Below, piece by piece: positions 22,582-34,556 of a stretch of 57,778 nt of DNA. The position numbers and the translations under genes are program-made. The notes below the pieces were generated by a model that saw nothing but the letters and a program-made list of their open reading frames with translations, was not told where the DNA came from and did no database searches. This stretch comes from Jaapia argillacea MUCL 33604 (lineage: Eukaryota; Basidiomycota; Agaricomycetes; Jaapiales; Jaapiaceae), in the NCBI GenBank assembly GCA_000697665.1, contig KL197716.1, positions 312,631 through 370,408 of the forward strand, read 5' to 3'. Numbering within the stretch: the stretch's first letter is position 1; each line of letters opens with the position of its first letter.

Positions 22582-24726
22582 TCATACGAGAAAGACTACT
22601 AACACCGACATAAGACCCATAACCACCATCCGTCCTCCATCCACAAGTCCACACCCACGTCCCGCCGCACCTTTCAACCCTCCCGATCCACTCCCACTCG
22701 TCCCATTCACAGACGGCGCGGGAGGAGGAACATACCCATAAAGACTAGAATTACCCACAAAGAACTTATCCGAATCCCCACTCTTCGGATTCAAATAAAC
22801 CAAAGCCAACCCCGGTCCTGGAACCGTCACCGCACACCCACCACTCCCACAATCCTGATACGTCGTTACTTGCACACCTTCCAACTCTCCTAAAGGTCCT
22901 ACAGTCTGACCAGCCCAAGAAATGTTCGTTCGTTCATAAACGGAAGGAGCCACCAACAGCCGATACCCAATACTCGTTATCCCCGCGCTCTTGGGTATTT
23001 GGAACGTCTCCCCTTGTCCATCATTGGCGAAATTGAACAAAACGACTTTGCCTTGTTTCTGTCCTGCCTTGTCATAAACACCATACCCAGCTACACTCGC
23101 CCCAGGCGACGTGATAGAGTTATTGACATTTAGGTCGACGATGACGCTACCTGTCGATGAGATCGTTTCGGCTAGGACCAGTTCGGTGTAATAGGGTGAA
23201 CCGGTTGACCACCCTGGGGATGTGGGGGATGTTGGGGAGGGTGGGTCGAAAAGGTTGTAGGTTACGTTGAATTCGCGGGTGTGGAGGTAGGCGCCGGAGA
23301 AGTTGTGGGTTGCAAGTTGGAGGGCTATGTCAACTGCCCAAAGGCTCATGGCGAACTAAGAGGTAGGAAGGGAAGGTAAGAATAGATGGGAAGGTTTTGT
23401 GGGTGAGGCAGGCTTACGGTATCTGAAATGTTTGAGCCACCGCATGAGACACTGTTGTACTCTGTTAAGAGGACGGGTACGTTGGCGAGCTTCGCGTCGT
23501 TAATACCTTGGATGTTCCACGAAGCGAAAACCGGAACTATTGGTGAACAGTAAACCATGAGTGGTTCAACCCTCTCGTAGAGCGCCAGAAGTCACGCACC
23601 ATTCATATGTGACAAGAAGTAGGAAATATTAGTATTTACTGCGTTCGGTCCGGCGCATATATGTGTAGGATAGTGTTGAAGGCTGAGAATGTGCGCACGT
23701 CAGTGTTAGGGGAGGACGTAACGCGATGGTTGAAACAACACACGTATAGTATTTATATGGGTAATCTTCCAAGCCTCCCTTGATAATTTGGTCAAGATCC
23801 CTGCGCAGGGTGGTGAGTACATGAGAACGGCCTAGTAAGGACGAAGTACCATCCGCAACATATAGTTGGACCCCCGAGTAGAGTTCGATTCAGAGGGTTG
23901 CCAGCGGGCGAGGTTTTCATGTCGGTGACGATTTTCTTGACATCGGTGATCTGGGTAGGGGGTGACTGTTAGACGGGCGTGGTACCTTGAAAAGAGTGCA
24001 CGTACATAGTCAGGGATGGTGTAGCCAGGAGTGGTGCCGTGGCCTGAATACAAATCCGGTTCCTAGGAAAAGTCGTTAGAATCTCATCCGGCGGAAGTAA
24101 GAGAACAATCCATACTCACGTTTCCAAGTAACATAGCATCCAGTCTATTCCCCAACTTCTGCGTCGCAGCCTGAGCCAACAACACCACGTTCGAATCGTT
24201 CGCCGGGTTCTGCATGCTTAACCCAATGGTAAACATCATACTCCCAACTCCATCGTACGCCTTGTTCAACACGTCGAAGAATATAGGGCCGAAATCGACT
24301 GGGACGGCATTGATGTTGGCGTTGGGGTTTGTTAAGGTGATCATGTTGGACTGCGCCGGGACGTATGTGGAACCATCCATGGCGTTACCACCCACACGTA
24401 GGCGGAGAGGTTTGGAAATGCGAGCGCGGATGTTGGAGAGGTAGTTTAGGAGTGCATGTGGGATGCCATCCGGTGTTTCTCCCCCTTCAGAAAAAACGGA
24501 GGAGACAAGCAATTGGATCAGCCCGATTCCCCAGTTCGACAATGAAAAGCGTACAAATAGTGTTGAATGAACTCAGTTCAAACGAGATCCCAAGGAAGTT
24601 ATCTTGAACTACATTTTGGAGTGCGACAGCTGGCGGTTTGTCGGGGAGGGTAAACTGGATAGGTGTTGCTGCGTTTGCGAGGGAGAAAAGGACAGCAGAG
24701 ATTAATAGGAACAGTCCCGTACGCAT
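22582..24726 (-). CDS. Secreted glycoside hydrolase family 79 enzyme, probably GPI-anchored
   Basis: Eight exons (24555-24726, 24120-24484, 24006-24062, 23850-23950, 23744-23800, 23600-23682, 23418-23536, 22582-23355) join in phase to about 575 residues. Residues 1-20 form a signal peptide (MRTGLFLLISAVLFSLANA). GH79 enzymes are beta-glucuronidase-like retaining glycosidases. The family's strand LRLRVGGNAMDGS is present, as is the acid/base motif GNEPDLYSGHG and the nucleophile region VPVLLTEYNSVSCGG; the beta-sandwich C-terminal domain follows (FNFANDGQGETFQIPKSAG). The end is a Gly/Ser-rich linker and a hydrophobic stretch (MVVMGLMSVLVVFLV) without a basic tail, which fits a GPI-attachment signal. 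Many N-x-S/T sites support secretion. The exact sugar specificity cannot be read. Confidence 0.9.
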
Positions 24727-25376
24727 TCTGAAAAAAACAGCCAGCGAGTGAAGGACAGGATATACAGTATTGTACTTGAGGAATTCAGAAAGTGCCAGAC
24801 AAACCACCGCGCGTTTTGCCCCAACGGACTGGGGACTCCTGGTCGAAGAATGAGAGAAATGGATGTATGCGTTCGATTTTGGTTCGAGTCTTGTCCTTTT
24901 TATTCAATCACCGATACCAAGAAATGCCAAGGAGACCAAGAATGCGCTTACTGGAGACCGTTTCTTGGGTCCTCCAAGCTCGAAAAAACGAAGCAACAAG
25001 GTTTCTGCAACGTACACGACTTTCTTGCGCAGGACTTTGGATAACCAGACGACGTCAATGACGACAAGGCAGCACCAGGTGGATGGACGTGGTTGCGTAC
25101 GAAATTGGGCTGGGTCGGCTACTAAAAATCCGGTGATATCCTTAGACACCGTCCAATATTCGAAACCATTTTCTGAACCTTATGCTTAGCGTCAAACATT
25201 CTGGCCTTCCTCCACGTTTCTCGACATCCAGCACGTTGAGGAGGCCCATGCATGACTGTTGGCCCTAGTCTGCTAGCTGGCGGCTCAAAAGGTGCGTATA
25301 ACCTCTCAATTCCCCCTTGTTGGACTCTGTGTTAACCACGCGTTTTCTAGCAGTCCCACGTAATTTCCAGAAGGCG

Positions 25377-26216
25377 ATGTACTCGCTTTTATCCCGCGCC
25401 CTTCAAATTTGCTCCACCCTCCTAACCTTGCCACTCTGCTGCTGCTTCGAAACCATCGTGACTATCGCCGATTGGTGGCAAGTCAGGCACACGGGGTGGC
25501 TACCTGGAAAAGTCAGGTTCCTCCCATTCGGACTCGTCTTGAAAGTCGGATGCGTTGGCACGGCATCCGAGGCGGACATCCTCAGGTTCATCTCCAAGTC
25601 CACTCGTATACCCGTACCCAGAGTTATACTCAGCGCCACCGGGTTGGGAAGGCATTACACACTTATGACGAGAGCGGTGGGAAGGAATTTGCAGAATGCA
25701 TGGCAGGACATGGATGCTGAGCAGCAGACGAAGATCATTTCGCAACTACGCGACTTCGTTGATCAGCTTCGTGCGCTTATGCCTCCCGACGCCCACCGCA
25801 TCTCCGGTTTCGATGGTGGTCCCCTCCTAGATTCTCGCCTACCGGGTTCCCAGCCTTGTGGTCCTTTCTCGTCGGAGAAGGACTTTAACGAGCATCTTCT
25901 CGACTGCACCCGAGTGTATGTTTGCGACGAAATCGTTGACGAGATCCGCCCTCAGCTATCACTTGATCACCGTATCTACTTCACCCATGCGGACCTCGCA
26001 GCCCGGAACATCATCGTCGACGGCGATCAAATCGTCGCGCTATTGGATTGGGAGAACTCTGGGTGGTTCCCTGAGTACTGGGAATTCGTCAAAGCGCGGC
26101 ATTACCCGGCTCTCGATAAGAGTTGGGACGATTCTATCGCGACCTTTGCGCATGATTATACCAAAGAGTGGATGGTCGACCGGCGAATGTCTGATTACAT
26201 TGTCGGTGCCATCTAG
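25377..26216 (+). CDS. APH-like phosphotransferase (aminoglycoside/choline kinase fold)
   Basis: This is a single-exon product of about 279 residues from the ATG at 25377; an in-frame start at 25317 would add 20 residues but precedes a plausible acceptor, so the shorter form is preferred. The catalytic motif HADLAARNIIVDG (H-x-D-x4-N) and the metal-binding stretch ALLDWENSGWFPEYWEF are typical of the APH fold. Upstream, the N-lobe shows FGLVLKVG with a likely ATP-binding lysine and SEADILRFISKST. The family is large in fungi and transfers phosphate from ATP to small molecules; the substrate is not known. The N-terminus is hydrophobic (STLLTLPLCCCFETIVTI) and could be a membrane segment. Confidence 0.85.
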   Translation: MYSLLSRALQICSTLLTLPLCCCFETIVTIADWWQVRHTGWLPGKVRFLPFGLVLKVGCVGTASEADILRFISKSTRIPVPRVILSATGLGRHYTLMTRAVGRNLQNAWQDMDAEQQTKIISQLRDFVDQLRALMPPDAHRISGFDGGPLLDSRLPGSQPCGPFSSEKDFNEHLLDCTRVYVCDEIVDEIRPQLSLDHRIYFTHADLAARNIIVDGDQIVALLDWENSGWFPEYWEFVKARHYPALDKSWDDSIATFAHDYTKEWMVDRRMSDYIVGAI

Positions 26217-26451
26217 ACAACGAAAATGATACACAGGTGAGCGCGTCGCTAGCTCATTACATGCCTAACTGTTATTAACGATTAGTAGCATAGTGCGACC
26301 TCCATTTCCCCTCTTCCAATATCCAGCTTCGTACACCCATATCGCCCTAATCCAGGCTAACTTCCATACCTCACGACACAAAGACTCTTGAGACCTGAAT
26401 CTGTCAGTTGGAGTCGCGACGAATCCAGTAGAACACCACTTACCCAGTCCC

Positions 26452-26988
26452 TCAATTATAGTAATACTTAATATAAGCCCGTAATCTTCCATCTTCCAAG
26501 CTCCCCTGCGTGTTCCTACTCGCCAACCTCAAATCCGGCAACAAATCATCAATCCCCACCATCCTCCCCGGCGCGAGGTCTCGTCGAATGTAACCACCCG
26601 GCTTCAACAACTCGATCATCTCAAACACATAATCTCGACAATTCCACGCTTCGAACTTTGAGACCGGTGCGTACCCTTTGAGCATCGCCTTTACGATATC
26701 GAGGTCCCGATGTTTAACCGTGCCAACTTGTACACCCCCCAGACATTTCCGCGTAGATTCGATGTTGACTTCCATGTAAGGCGCCGACCATTGTTTTCTG
26801 GGACGGTCTCGGTAGATCCGGTCTACGGCTTGGAAACAAGGTCCGGAGTTGCCTTTCGTTATGATGATGAGAGCCCAGTGAAGATGTTGTTCTGAGCCGA
26901 CGCCGTAATCGTCCCTTTTGTATTGTACCACGACGATGGGGTACTTGGGGTTGGTGAATTGGGACAAGAGTGCCGACATCTGCAACAT
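26452..26988 (-). CDS. Hypothetical protein, basidiomycete family of unknown function
   Basis: This is an intron-free frame of 178 residues. It has a compact conserved-looking core: HWALIIITKG, FQAVDRIYRDR, CLGGVQVGTVKHRDLDIV and AWNCRDYVFEMIELL. I recall similar arrangements (His-Trp-Ala, then a GGV-x-GKV strand and a WNCRDY motif) in uncharacterised mushroom proteins, possibly with a papain-like layout of His and Cys; this is a weak inference. The start is the first Met of the frame; MSALL three residues later is equally possible. It faces the APH-like gene tail to tail. Confidence 0.55.
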   Translation of the reverse strand: MLQMSALLSQFTNPKYPIVVVQYKRDDYGVGSEQHLHWALIIITKGNSGPCFQAVDRIYRDRPRKQWSAPYMEVNIESTRKCLGGVQVGTVKHRDLDIVKAMLKGYAPVSKFEAWNCRDYVFEMIELLKPGGYIRRDLAPGRMVGIDDLLPDLRLASRNTQGSLEDGRLRAYIKYYYN

Positions 26989-28139
26989 CCGGGATTCGCG
27001 TCAACACTTTGATAGAGTTACGCTTGGAATAGCTTTCGACAGACGTACCTCAGATGGAAACTACTTGAGCTTCGAAGTCAACGTGGTGGTGGTAAGAAAA
27101 GATCGAAAATATAACGAGAGACCCACTCGGCTGGTAATATACTCCCAAACACGTGTTTTGAACTTTTCACAAAAGAGACATCGTGGGTTCCTCGGCATGA
27201 AACTTACTTCACGTACAAAAAAGCACCATAAGGCGGTCAGCGCATTACTGCCTCACGAATTGGTCAATGACTTTGTTGGTGTCTCTGTTGAAACAGATCA
27301 GTGGGCTCGGTGGAGTGATAGATGGATCTGGAGGTGATGGTTCCATGACAACCAGAGATCCACAAGGTGTTTATTACATATACTTGCGACTAGGGTTAGG
27401 TGCTGTTAGATGGTCTCCACCTCCGTTCCGACGGATCTGCTCGGGATGGGTGGGTGATCTGGACGATTGATCCGTCTCCGTGTATCGTTGCGCTCTCACT
27501 GCGGCTGGTTGAGAGACGGAAATGGGGGGTAAACAGTTGGGAGTTTTACGGGCAAAACTCACGAACGTGGGGAAGGCAGTCGAGAATCGACCAGACGTTC
27601 CATTGCGCAACGATAGGGAGGATAGGCAGAATACGTTGCCTGTTGATATCGTGATAGCGTCCAATCTAAACCTTGGTGTGTTTGGCATAGCGCTGATTGA
27701 GAGCCGAGTTGAGAGGGAAGTCGACGTCCAGGCTCTGGAGTTGACAGAAGTAATAAATACGAATCAAATGAAAGTGGGCGCCAATGTCATTGGAATGATG
27801 GCAAAAGAAGCTCGTGTCAAAGAGATAGGGAGATGAACGACTCAACCGGTGAATGGCAAGGAAGACGGTTGACTGCGGTCAACGCATAGATTGCAACCGG
27901 CTGGTCGCCATCGCATCATAAGCGTCTTGCATGAACGACGGCCGCTAGTAGGTTGCAATTTGAAAGGCTAATTCGGATATCCCGTCGGATATTGGAGGAT
28001 TTGGATGATCCATTCCGACGGGATTTGACTGGTTGTCGATCAGAGACCTGGAGTCCCCAGACTGCTGAGAGTCTCCGTGTACGTCTCTGGATATCAAGGG
28101 AAGCATGACGTTGACGTTTGTCGGTCTTAGCTGGAAGAA
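26989..28139. other. No supported gene
   Basis: Only short, overlapping frames in both strands are present, without recognisable motifs or convincing splice structure. There is a small palindromic stretch near 27971-28020 (ATCCCGTCGGATAT ... ATTCCGACGGGAT). Confidence 0.4.
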
Positions 28140-30430
28140 ATCGTTAGATGGTGGCTCCGAGCCGTTGGATGGCCCAAGAATCTTGATGGGACCAACTCAC
28201 GGAGTCCCAGAACCTACGACCAGGTAGGTATACATCGAGGTGGGCTGACATTATACTTAGATGGGGTCGTGCCAGGCGAACATGTTGGGAAGCATTGACT
28301 ACGACACCCCAGGATCCGTGGTGTGCCACGATAAGCGGAAACGGTGGGGTCAGGGGATCAGAATTGAAGAGGCGCGATATTGCCAGTTCAGGTATAGCAT
28401 GGGGGATTTTCTGATAAGAGAAAGTGTTTCTGTGGCTCAGAGCATCCATCAGAAACCATTAGCAGGTCGATAAGGCTTTTGGCGGAGGTACTTGGGCCAC
28501 AAAGACGCTAAGTTAATATCTGCAACCACATCACACGGATGAAGCCACGCGTCACGGGTGGCACCTGATCAAGTCGCGCTGATAAGAATTGGAAAATCGG
28601 CCCCGCTTCCTCGAACCAACTTGAACAAAGGTCAACAATGAACGTCCCTTTATCAAAAACCCTCTTGTTTCCTTTCTCTTTCAACCGCATCTGGCCCCCT
28701 GGCTTGTTCTTCACGTTACCTCTCATCTCAATAAGCTTTTCACGATGCCTCGCGGTGCGTCAGAACTACCCTTCTCAGTCCCCTGCTTCGATAAGATTGA
28801 TTTTCGTAAGCAGCAGTCAAGAAGAAACAAAGACTGTCCACCATCAAGAAAAGAGTCTCATTCAATCTCGCACTTCAAGATGATTTGATTCCCAAACCAA
28901 CTCAGTGTGCTTTTGACTACTCCGCTCCACGGCTTATGATAGCCCTCGGATTCGAAAACGTCCAGAATGCCCGTCGCAAATACAGGAAATTGAAGGCTTG
29001 TTGTATCTCGATGCCCGATTTGGCTGTTCGGCTGATAGATCAAATTTTCTACTTCTAAAGAAAGAGGTTATGGCCCTGGCTGCCCGGTATCTGACGATGG
29101 GGAAGCCGTGGACATTACAAGACCCAGCCAAATTCAAGATCTTCAAGGAAGCGGTATTCTGCCTCCTCATTATGACTATAGGAATGGAACTCACATTGCA
29201 TATAGGCCCTACAGCGTTACCCTGTCTTTCAAGGATTCGAAAATGATTGGTCAATTGAATACCTGGTCAAACTTGAACTACGAAATGATGTTCAACGTAA
29301 GTTTTTATTTATTTATTTTCTTTTCGCATAAAACGATTTATGTTGCGTAGGCCAGAAGAAAGCTCAATCGGACAAGGAAATTGAGGAGGATGATGAGGAT
29401 GAGGGCGGGAGAAATGATGAATCCGAAGGGTATGTCAAGTCTCCACCGCCCCGTAAACCATTTGTTCCAAGAAATGAGGTGCGCATTCCCACATAACCCA
29501 TTTGACGGTAATGTCTGATATTGTTTGTGGTGACAAACAAGCGCCCACGCCGTGCAGTAGCCACCTTGAGCACCACCTCGTCGTCGCCACCAGCCCCCGC
29601 ACCTTCCACCCAGGCTTCTTCATCATCCTTCCGCTCTCGCCCACCCACCTCGATCAACGGTATCAGGACCGTGAACAAATCAGGTTCCATTTCATTTTCG
29701 CAGTCACCTTCGCAGTCCTCCTTCCCTTCGAATCCACCAGGGCAAATCACAACTGCCGTAGAAGAATTTCTCTACTCCATCAGAGCTGAATCCACCTACC
29801 CATTCTTTGAAGATGCCGGTATCAAGACTGAGGAGGACCTCGAGATATTCCTCAGTTGGGAAATCGAGAGACAGGAGGGATTGTTTGATCGGGTTGTAGA
29901 TGGGAAGAAGATGTCGTGGCTCCAGGTGAACCAGATCCGGAATGGCTTGGGTCATGGTTTGAAGAAGTAGGTCTACTCTGGGCTCCTACACGAATGGATG
30001 ATGTGATGTATATTTGTATTTATGAGTTCTCCCTGATTGTGTATTTCCGCAAGATTCACCCTGATTCAACTGTTTGGAATGGCATGGTGTGATGAGATGA
30101 TATATGAAGTTGGACGTGATTTAGCATATTTTGCTGATACATGAATAACTATGATGCTCGTGTTGGCGTTCGTCGACACACTCATGCTTGCCCTATGCCA
30201 AGAAGATGTACCTCACATCGGAGGAAACAATCTATCACTTAACTACTAACATATCACACGAATGAGGATCTGATATCACCCTCGCGAACCACCAAGAAAT
30301 CACCGAAAATAATCGTCTCAGCGAAACATGGGCACGCATCCTGACGACGATGCAAAGTCAACCGAAAACAGATTAAAACTTATAAGTATTATTACCTTCC
30401 TAAGGGCAGACGCCACAATGCACGGAAGAA
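28140..30430. repeat. Second tandem duplication, unit 1
   Basis: Unit 1 contains an upstream block (ACATCGAGGTGGGCTGACA; TAAGAATTGGAAAATCGGCC), the acidic gene copy 1 and a downstream block (GAGGATCTGATATCACCCTC; GGGCAGACGCCACAA). All recur in order about 2.25 kb later. Divergence is substantial, so the event is not recent. Confidence 0.75.
28745..29970 (+). pseudogene. Acidic SAM-like protein, copy 1, probably broken
   Basis: Copy 1 parallels the gene at 31036-32313 exon by exon: an N-terminal KKRVSFNLALQDDLIPKPT segment, MALAARYLTMGKPWTLQDP, ALQRYPVFQGFENDWSIEYL, an acidic block (EIEEDDEDEGGRNDESEG), and a C-terminal SAM-like region (VEEFLYSIRAESTYPFFEDA, ending at 29970). The donor that copy 2 uses after KKFR (GTGAGT) is GGCTTG here, and reading on meets a TAA within about 20 codons. 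It may use a GC donor or be dead. The ATG at 28745 needs a short intron to reach the conserved frame, another difference from copy 2. Confidence 0.6.
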
Positions 30431-32610
30431 GGAGGTATCAAACGAATTCCCCGAGCATTTGGACGGTGAAGTGAGTCAGAGATGCGAAGGTCCGGGTGGA
30501 CTACATCGAGGTGTGTTGACAGTTTAGATGGCAATGGACACTTATCGCAGGCGAAAATAACGAGACGCATAAGGGATGTCAAGAGCCATCGTTTGCCTCG
30601 GTACACAACAGCGCGCCGGAGGGTGGGACAGGCAGGCTTGGGGCGATCGTTTCGCTTCCAGCCTTCACTACAGTCGGCGAAAGCGACGTAGGAGGATCTA
30701 AGCCCAAGGGCAGACCGGCAGAATAGTGGAGTCTCCGTGGTTGAAAATAACCTGAGTAGTGAAAACCTGTTTGCAATTGGCAGAGGGTAGTTGCAGTCCT
30801 CGGTGAAAGCGGAGTTGCATGTCTGTCACATCGTCATGTGTGCGAGTCACAGACGTGCTGATCGGAATTGGAAAATCGGCCACAGTGCCAACACTGAAAG
30901 GGACACTCGAACAAGCAGGAACAATGAACGCTCTTTCTCGAGAAACCTATCGTTTCCTTGCTCTTTCGACCGTCTCTAACCCTCTGGTTTTTTCTTACCT
31001 GTCGTCTCAGCAACTGAAGCTCATCACAAATTACCATGCCTCGCGGTACGTCAGAACTCCCTCAGCCCCGCAATTCGGTAAGATTGACGTTTGTAAGTAG
31101 AAGTCAGACAAAGCAAAGATCCAAGATCATACCTCGGAAACGAGTCTCATTCGGTCTTGCACCTCAAGCCGATCTGATTCCCAAACCAACCATAACTGCT
31201 CACAGGTATCCCGCCAAACGGCTCAGAGCAGCTCTCGGGTTCCACTCGGATGTCAGTAGATACAAGAAATTTCGGGTGAGTTATATCTCGACGTGGGATC
31301 TGACGTCTTGATTCATGGATGGACATTTCTGTTTCTGAAGAGGGAGGTTATGGGCCTGGCTGCCCAACACCTGACGATGGGGGAAACATGGAGATCTCAA
31401 GACCCTGACAAATGCAAGATCTTTAAAGAAGAGGTATTCTTTCTCCTCATTATGTCTATCAGAATGAGACTCACGTAGCATGTAGGCTCTCGACCGTTTC
31501 CACGTCTTTCGAGAATTCCGAGACAATTGGCCAATCGAATATCTGGCTACCGCCGGGCTAAAAGCGTATATCAAAACACGTCAGCGTAAGCTTAGACCTA
31601 CGGCTTTCTTTCATTGTTCGTGGACAATATGTGATTTGTGTTGCATAGGTCGGGAGGGAGCTCAAAGGGACAGGGAGGACGTCAATGGGAGCGAGGATGA
31701 CTACAAAGATGATGAATACGATGACAACGACGAAGACGACGAAGACGATGAAGGTGACGAACAAGATAATATCATGTCTCCGCCTCCGTCCAAACAACCA
31801 GCTCCAAGAAACGAGGTGAGTATCCAAGTTCAGTTCCTTGGATGATAATATCTGACCAGAATACATTTCGTGGCGACGAAAAAGCGCCCTCGCCGTGCAG
31901 TAGCTACTTCGGGCTTCAACTCGTCATCCTCGTCAGTCCCAGAACCGTCACCGCGGGCTTCTACGTCATGCCCCTTCTCTCGCCCGTCCCCATCGAACAA
32001 CACAGTCAAGAGCATGAACAATTCAGGTTCCACCTCATGTTCCCAGTCAGCTTCCCAATTCTCCTATCCTCCGAACTCCCCACGGCACTTCACGACCCCA
32101 GTCGAAGAATTTCTCCATTCCATGAAACTCAAATCCGCCTACCCGTTCTTCGAAGATGCCGGTATCAAGGAGGAGGAAGATCTGGAGGTCTTCCTCAGTT
32201 GGGAAGTCGAGAGACAGCGGGGTCTGTTTGATCGGGTCGTAGACGGCAAGGCGATGTCGTGGCTCCAGGTTAGCCAGCTCCAGAATGCTTTGGGCCACGG
32301 TTTGAGGAAGTAAATCGATTCTTGGTTCCCACAAGAAAGAATGTGCTGTATGTGTGTATTTCTGAAATGTACTTTATGATCATGTTTCTCCGTACTAAGG
32401 CGCCTCGAATCGGAGGGAACGACATAGGAGTACCCACCACGAATGAGGACCTGGCATCAACGCCGCGGACCAAAAAGCAATGGCTGACGATGGCATAATC
32501 GTCTGGATGAACGCCCGCGTCCTGAAGGAGATACACCAAGCCGATCGAGAACAGGCTCGGGTAGAAGGCGAGGGGATAACATACCCGAGGACAGACGCTA
32601 CGACGCAAGG
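30431..32610. repeat. Second tandem duplication, unit 2
   Basis: Unit 2 holds the intact gene copy and the same flanking blocks as unit 1 (30500: ACATCGAGGTGTGTTGACAG; 30860: GGAATTGGAAAATCGGCC; 32440: GAGGACCTGGCATCAACGCC). It ends just before the poly-C tract. Confidence 0.75.
31036..32313 (+). CDS. Acidic protein with a C-terminal SAM-like domain, copy 2
   Basis: Five exons (31036-31275, 31341-31433, 31486-31585, 31649-31815, 31885-32313) keep phase and give 342 residues. The N-terminus carries basic RKRVSFGLAPQADLIPKPT; the middle has ALDRFHVFREFRDNWPIEYL and a strongly acidic stretch (DDEYDDNDEDDEDDEGDE). After a basic KKRPRRAVAT segment and a Ser/Pro linker the C-terminus reads VEEFLHSMKLKSAYPFFEDA and ends in a second helix pair, like a sterile alpha motif. 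This suggests a nuclear protein that binds partners through SAM; function unknown. The last intron ends in AAG rather than CAG/TAG; the same AAG is kept in copy 1. Part of exon 1 may be a retained intron. Confidence 0.7.
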
Positions 32611-32617
32611 GGTCCGT

Positions 32618-32714
32618 GACGCACTTTCAACGTAACTACACCCCCCCCCCCCCCCCCCCCCCATCAGCATGATTGTAGCACAACGCCAGGTCTACTGACC
32701 GTCGAAAGTGCGTC
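32618..32714. repeat. 22-nt poly-C tract between inverted repeats
   Basis: C22 lies at 32641-32662. It is flanked by GACGCACTTTCAACG (32618-32632) and CGTCGAAAGTGCGTC (32700-32714), an inverted pair matching at 14 of 15 bases. The pair may mark a ~97-bp hairpin element; the homopolymer may be of uncertain length because such runs are hard to sequence. Confidence 0.7.
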
Positions 32715-34556
32715 GGTGATGTTCCCTCTTCGCTCTCCAGGAATGGAGGATCACGTCAGTTGTTCTCGTCACAGAAGTTAGAGTTTCCATCGTTGCTTCG
32801 TAGTCCCCGGGGACGAAAACCCTCCCGAGAAGCAAACCAAAATCGGTGTCGGGGCAAAAATATATGAGAATAGTGGAACGATCTCCCCTCTGTCGGTTGG
32901 GTTTGCAGATGGGTCGGTGATGAGGATACGAAAAAGGGATAAATTGACCAGAGTCTATTCATCGGCTTTGGTGTGAATATGTGCGTCAACATGACTCGAT
33001 ATGACATCTCGACGGTGATTGAGATGGCACCGAGAAGTGTTCAGGTACATAGACTTGAGCCGAGTGAGGAGCCCCGGCTCAGGGGGGAAATCACCCTAAT
33101 CCTTCATTGAGGGGGCGAGATGATAGCTTTAGGTGGTTTGGTGTTATTTAGTAGCAAGCATCATAAATCGAGGGATGGCCATGATGGTGTCAAGTGGAGT
33201 GCGGGGTTTAAAACCATCAACCTGCCCTAAGTCCAGGACCGACACCCCACGACGTCGCTGCGCAGCGACTTTTCCTTGTCCATTCCGCGAGGGATGACCC
33301 AACGACTGCCATCGCTGTGTCAGTCGTTGTACTCCGGATCGCTGGTCGCGCGCGACTTACGTCTTCACGTACGTCTCCCGATGACGGAACAGCTTATCCA
33401 GCAATGGCGTTGTCTTGCGCTGTCGGTGAGTCTACTTACCCCTCTCCAACTTCCAAGGGTCGCGATGGCTCATGCATGGCTGGATGCCTAGACATTCGAG
33501 TGACAGGACTCCAGTTATGGCATCAGCTGTAACTATTGACAGACACAAGTTGTGCGCCATTAGAACCCAGGGCTTTGTCCTGGTGTTCGTTTAGGCTGCT
33601 GTCTTCCTGTCAAGACTGAGCAGTCATCTCTACAAATCAATTACCCCAGGTCATTTCTGTCTCTACACACTTTGGATTGCCAACCCACCTCTGCGAGTGC
33701 TGAGACATGCAGGTGAGCAAGTTGGTATTCGTGTTGGGAGTGAGTGAACTGATCTTGTTCGTTTTCACGTAGGAGGTCGTCTTTCTTGTTCGTTCAATTG
33801 TACTTTTGCTGGTTATACTGGGCTTGTGCAATACGAGATTGATTCCTCTTCTGCGCGATATGAGCGATTGAGTAGTGTTGTGCAACGGAACGGTAAACGA
33901 AGCTGAACTTCGTTGGCAACAGGGAGAGTCGACGTCATCGTCGTGGACAGACTCGTGTGGCAACGGTGTTTTGTGCCATTGAAGTGGTGACGCCGAACCC
34001 TAATGGCTTCCAATGCTGAGACCTGACAAGTGGAGACCTCAGGCTGGGTGGAGGTGAGACGATCGAAGTAGAGCCCCATCACTATCCCGGCGCAACTTCC
34101 CCCAATCATGACGAGTCGTTGAGATATATTCCAATCGTGTCGCCCAACATATCAACACGAGGTGCGCCGCCCCTCGATCATATCATCCATCTCACAACAT
34201 ATCAGTTGCTCAGTTGCTCATCCACTTTTCGTCTACTAAAAACACCCTTGGAAATCAGGCTGGAGGATCCACATTGAGATGTTCATGTGCAAGAACATTG
34301 TCGCGTTGGTAATGATACACACCCTCCTAGGCGGGATTTCCACGCCTGGCCCACTCCGCATCCCTCGACTGCTAATCAAATGATAAATGATGTCGGCGGA
34401 ATCGTGCACACCGCGATCCCTCCAAGCCAAACATCCGTGGTATACTATGCCTTGAATCAAAACCTCGTCATCAATATCTCGTGAGACCGTCGGTGGAAGG
34501 AAACGACTCACTAATATATTGGTGGATCAAGCCATCTAGGCGACGACGCAAAAGAG
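32715..34556. other. No supported gene; short repeat
   Basis: Small frames on both strands have no recognised motif. A segment at about 32949-33055 (GACCAGAGTCTATTCATCGG ... TTCAGGTACATAG) resembles 35950-36045 (GACCAGAGTCCGTCCATCAG ... TTGAGGTACACG), so another duplicated block exists here. A minus-strand frame at 34236-34511 is not supported by any domain. Confidence 0.4.

Noticed and set aside
31558-31866. Minus-strand hydrophobic frame with VIVFIIFVVIL
   Set aside because: It is the antisense of the Asp/Glu-rich exon of the acidic SAM-like gene, not a membrane protein.
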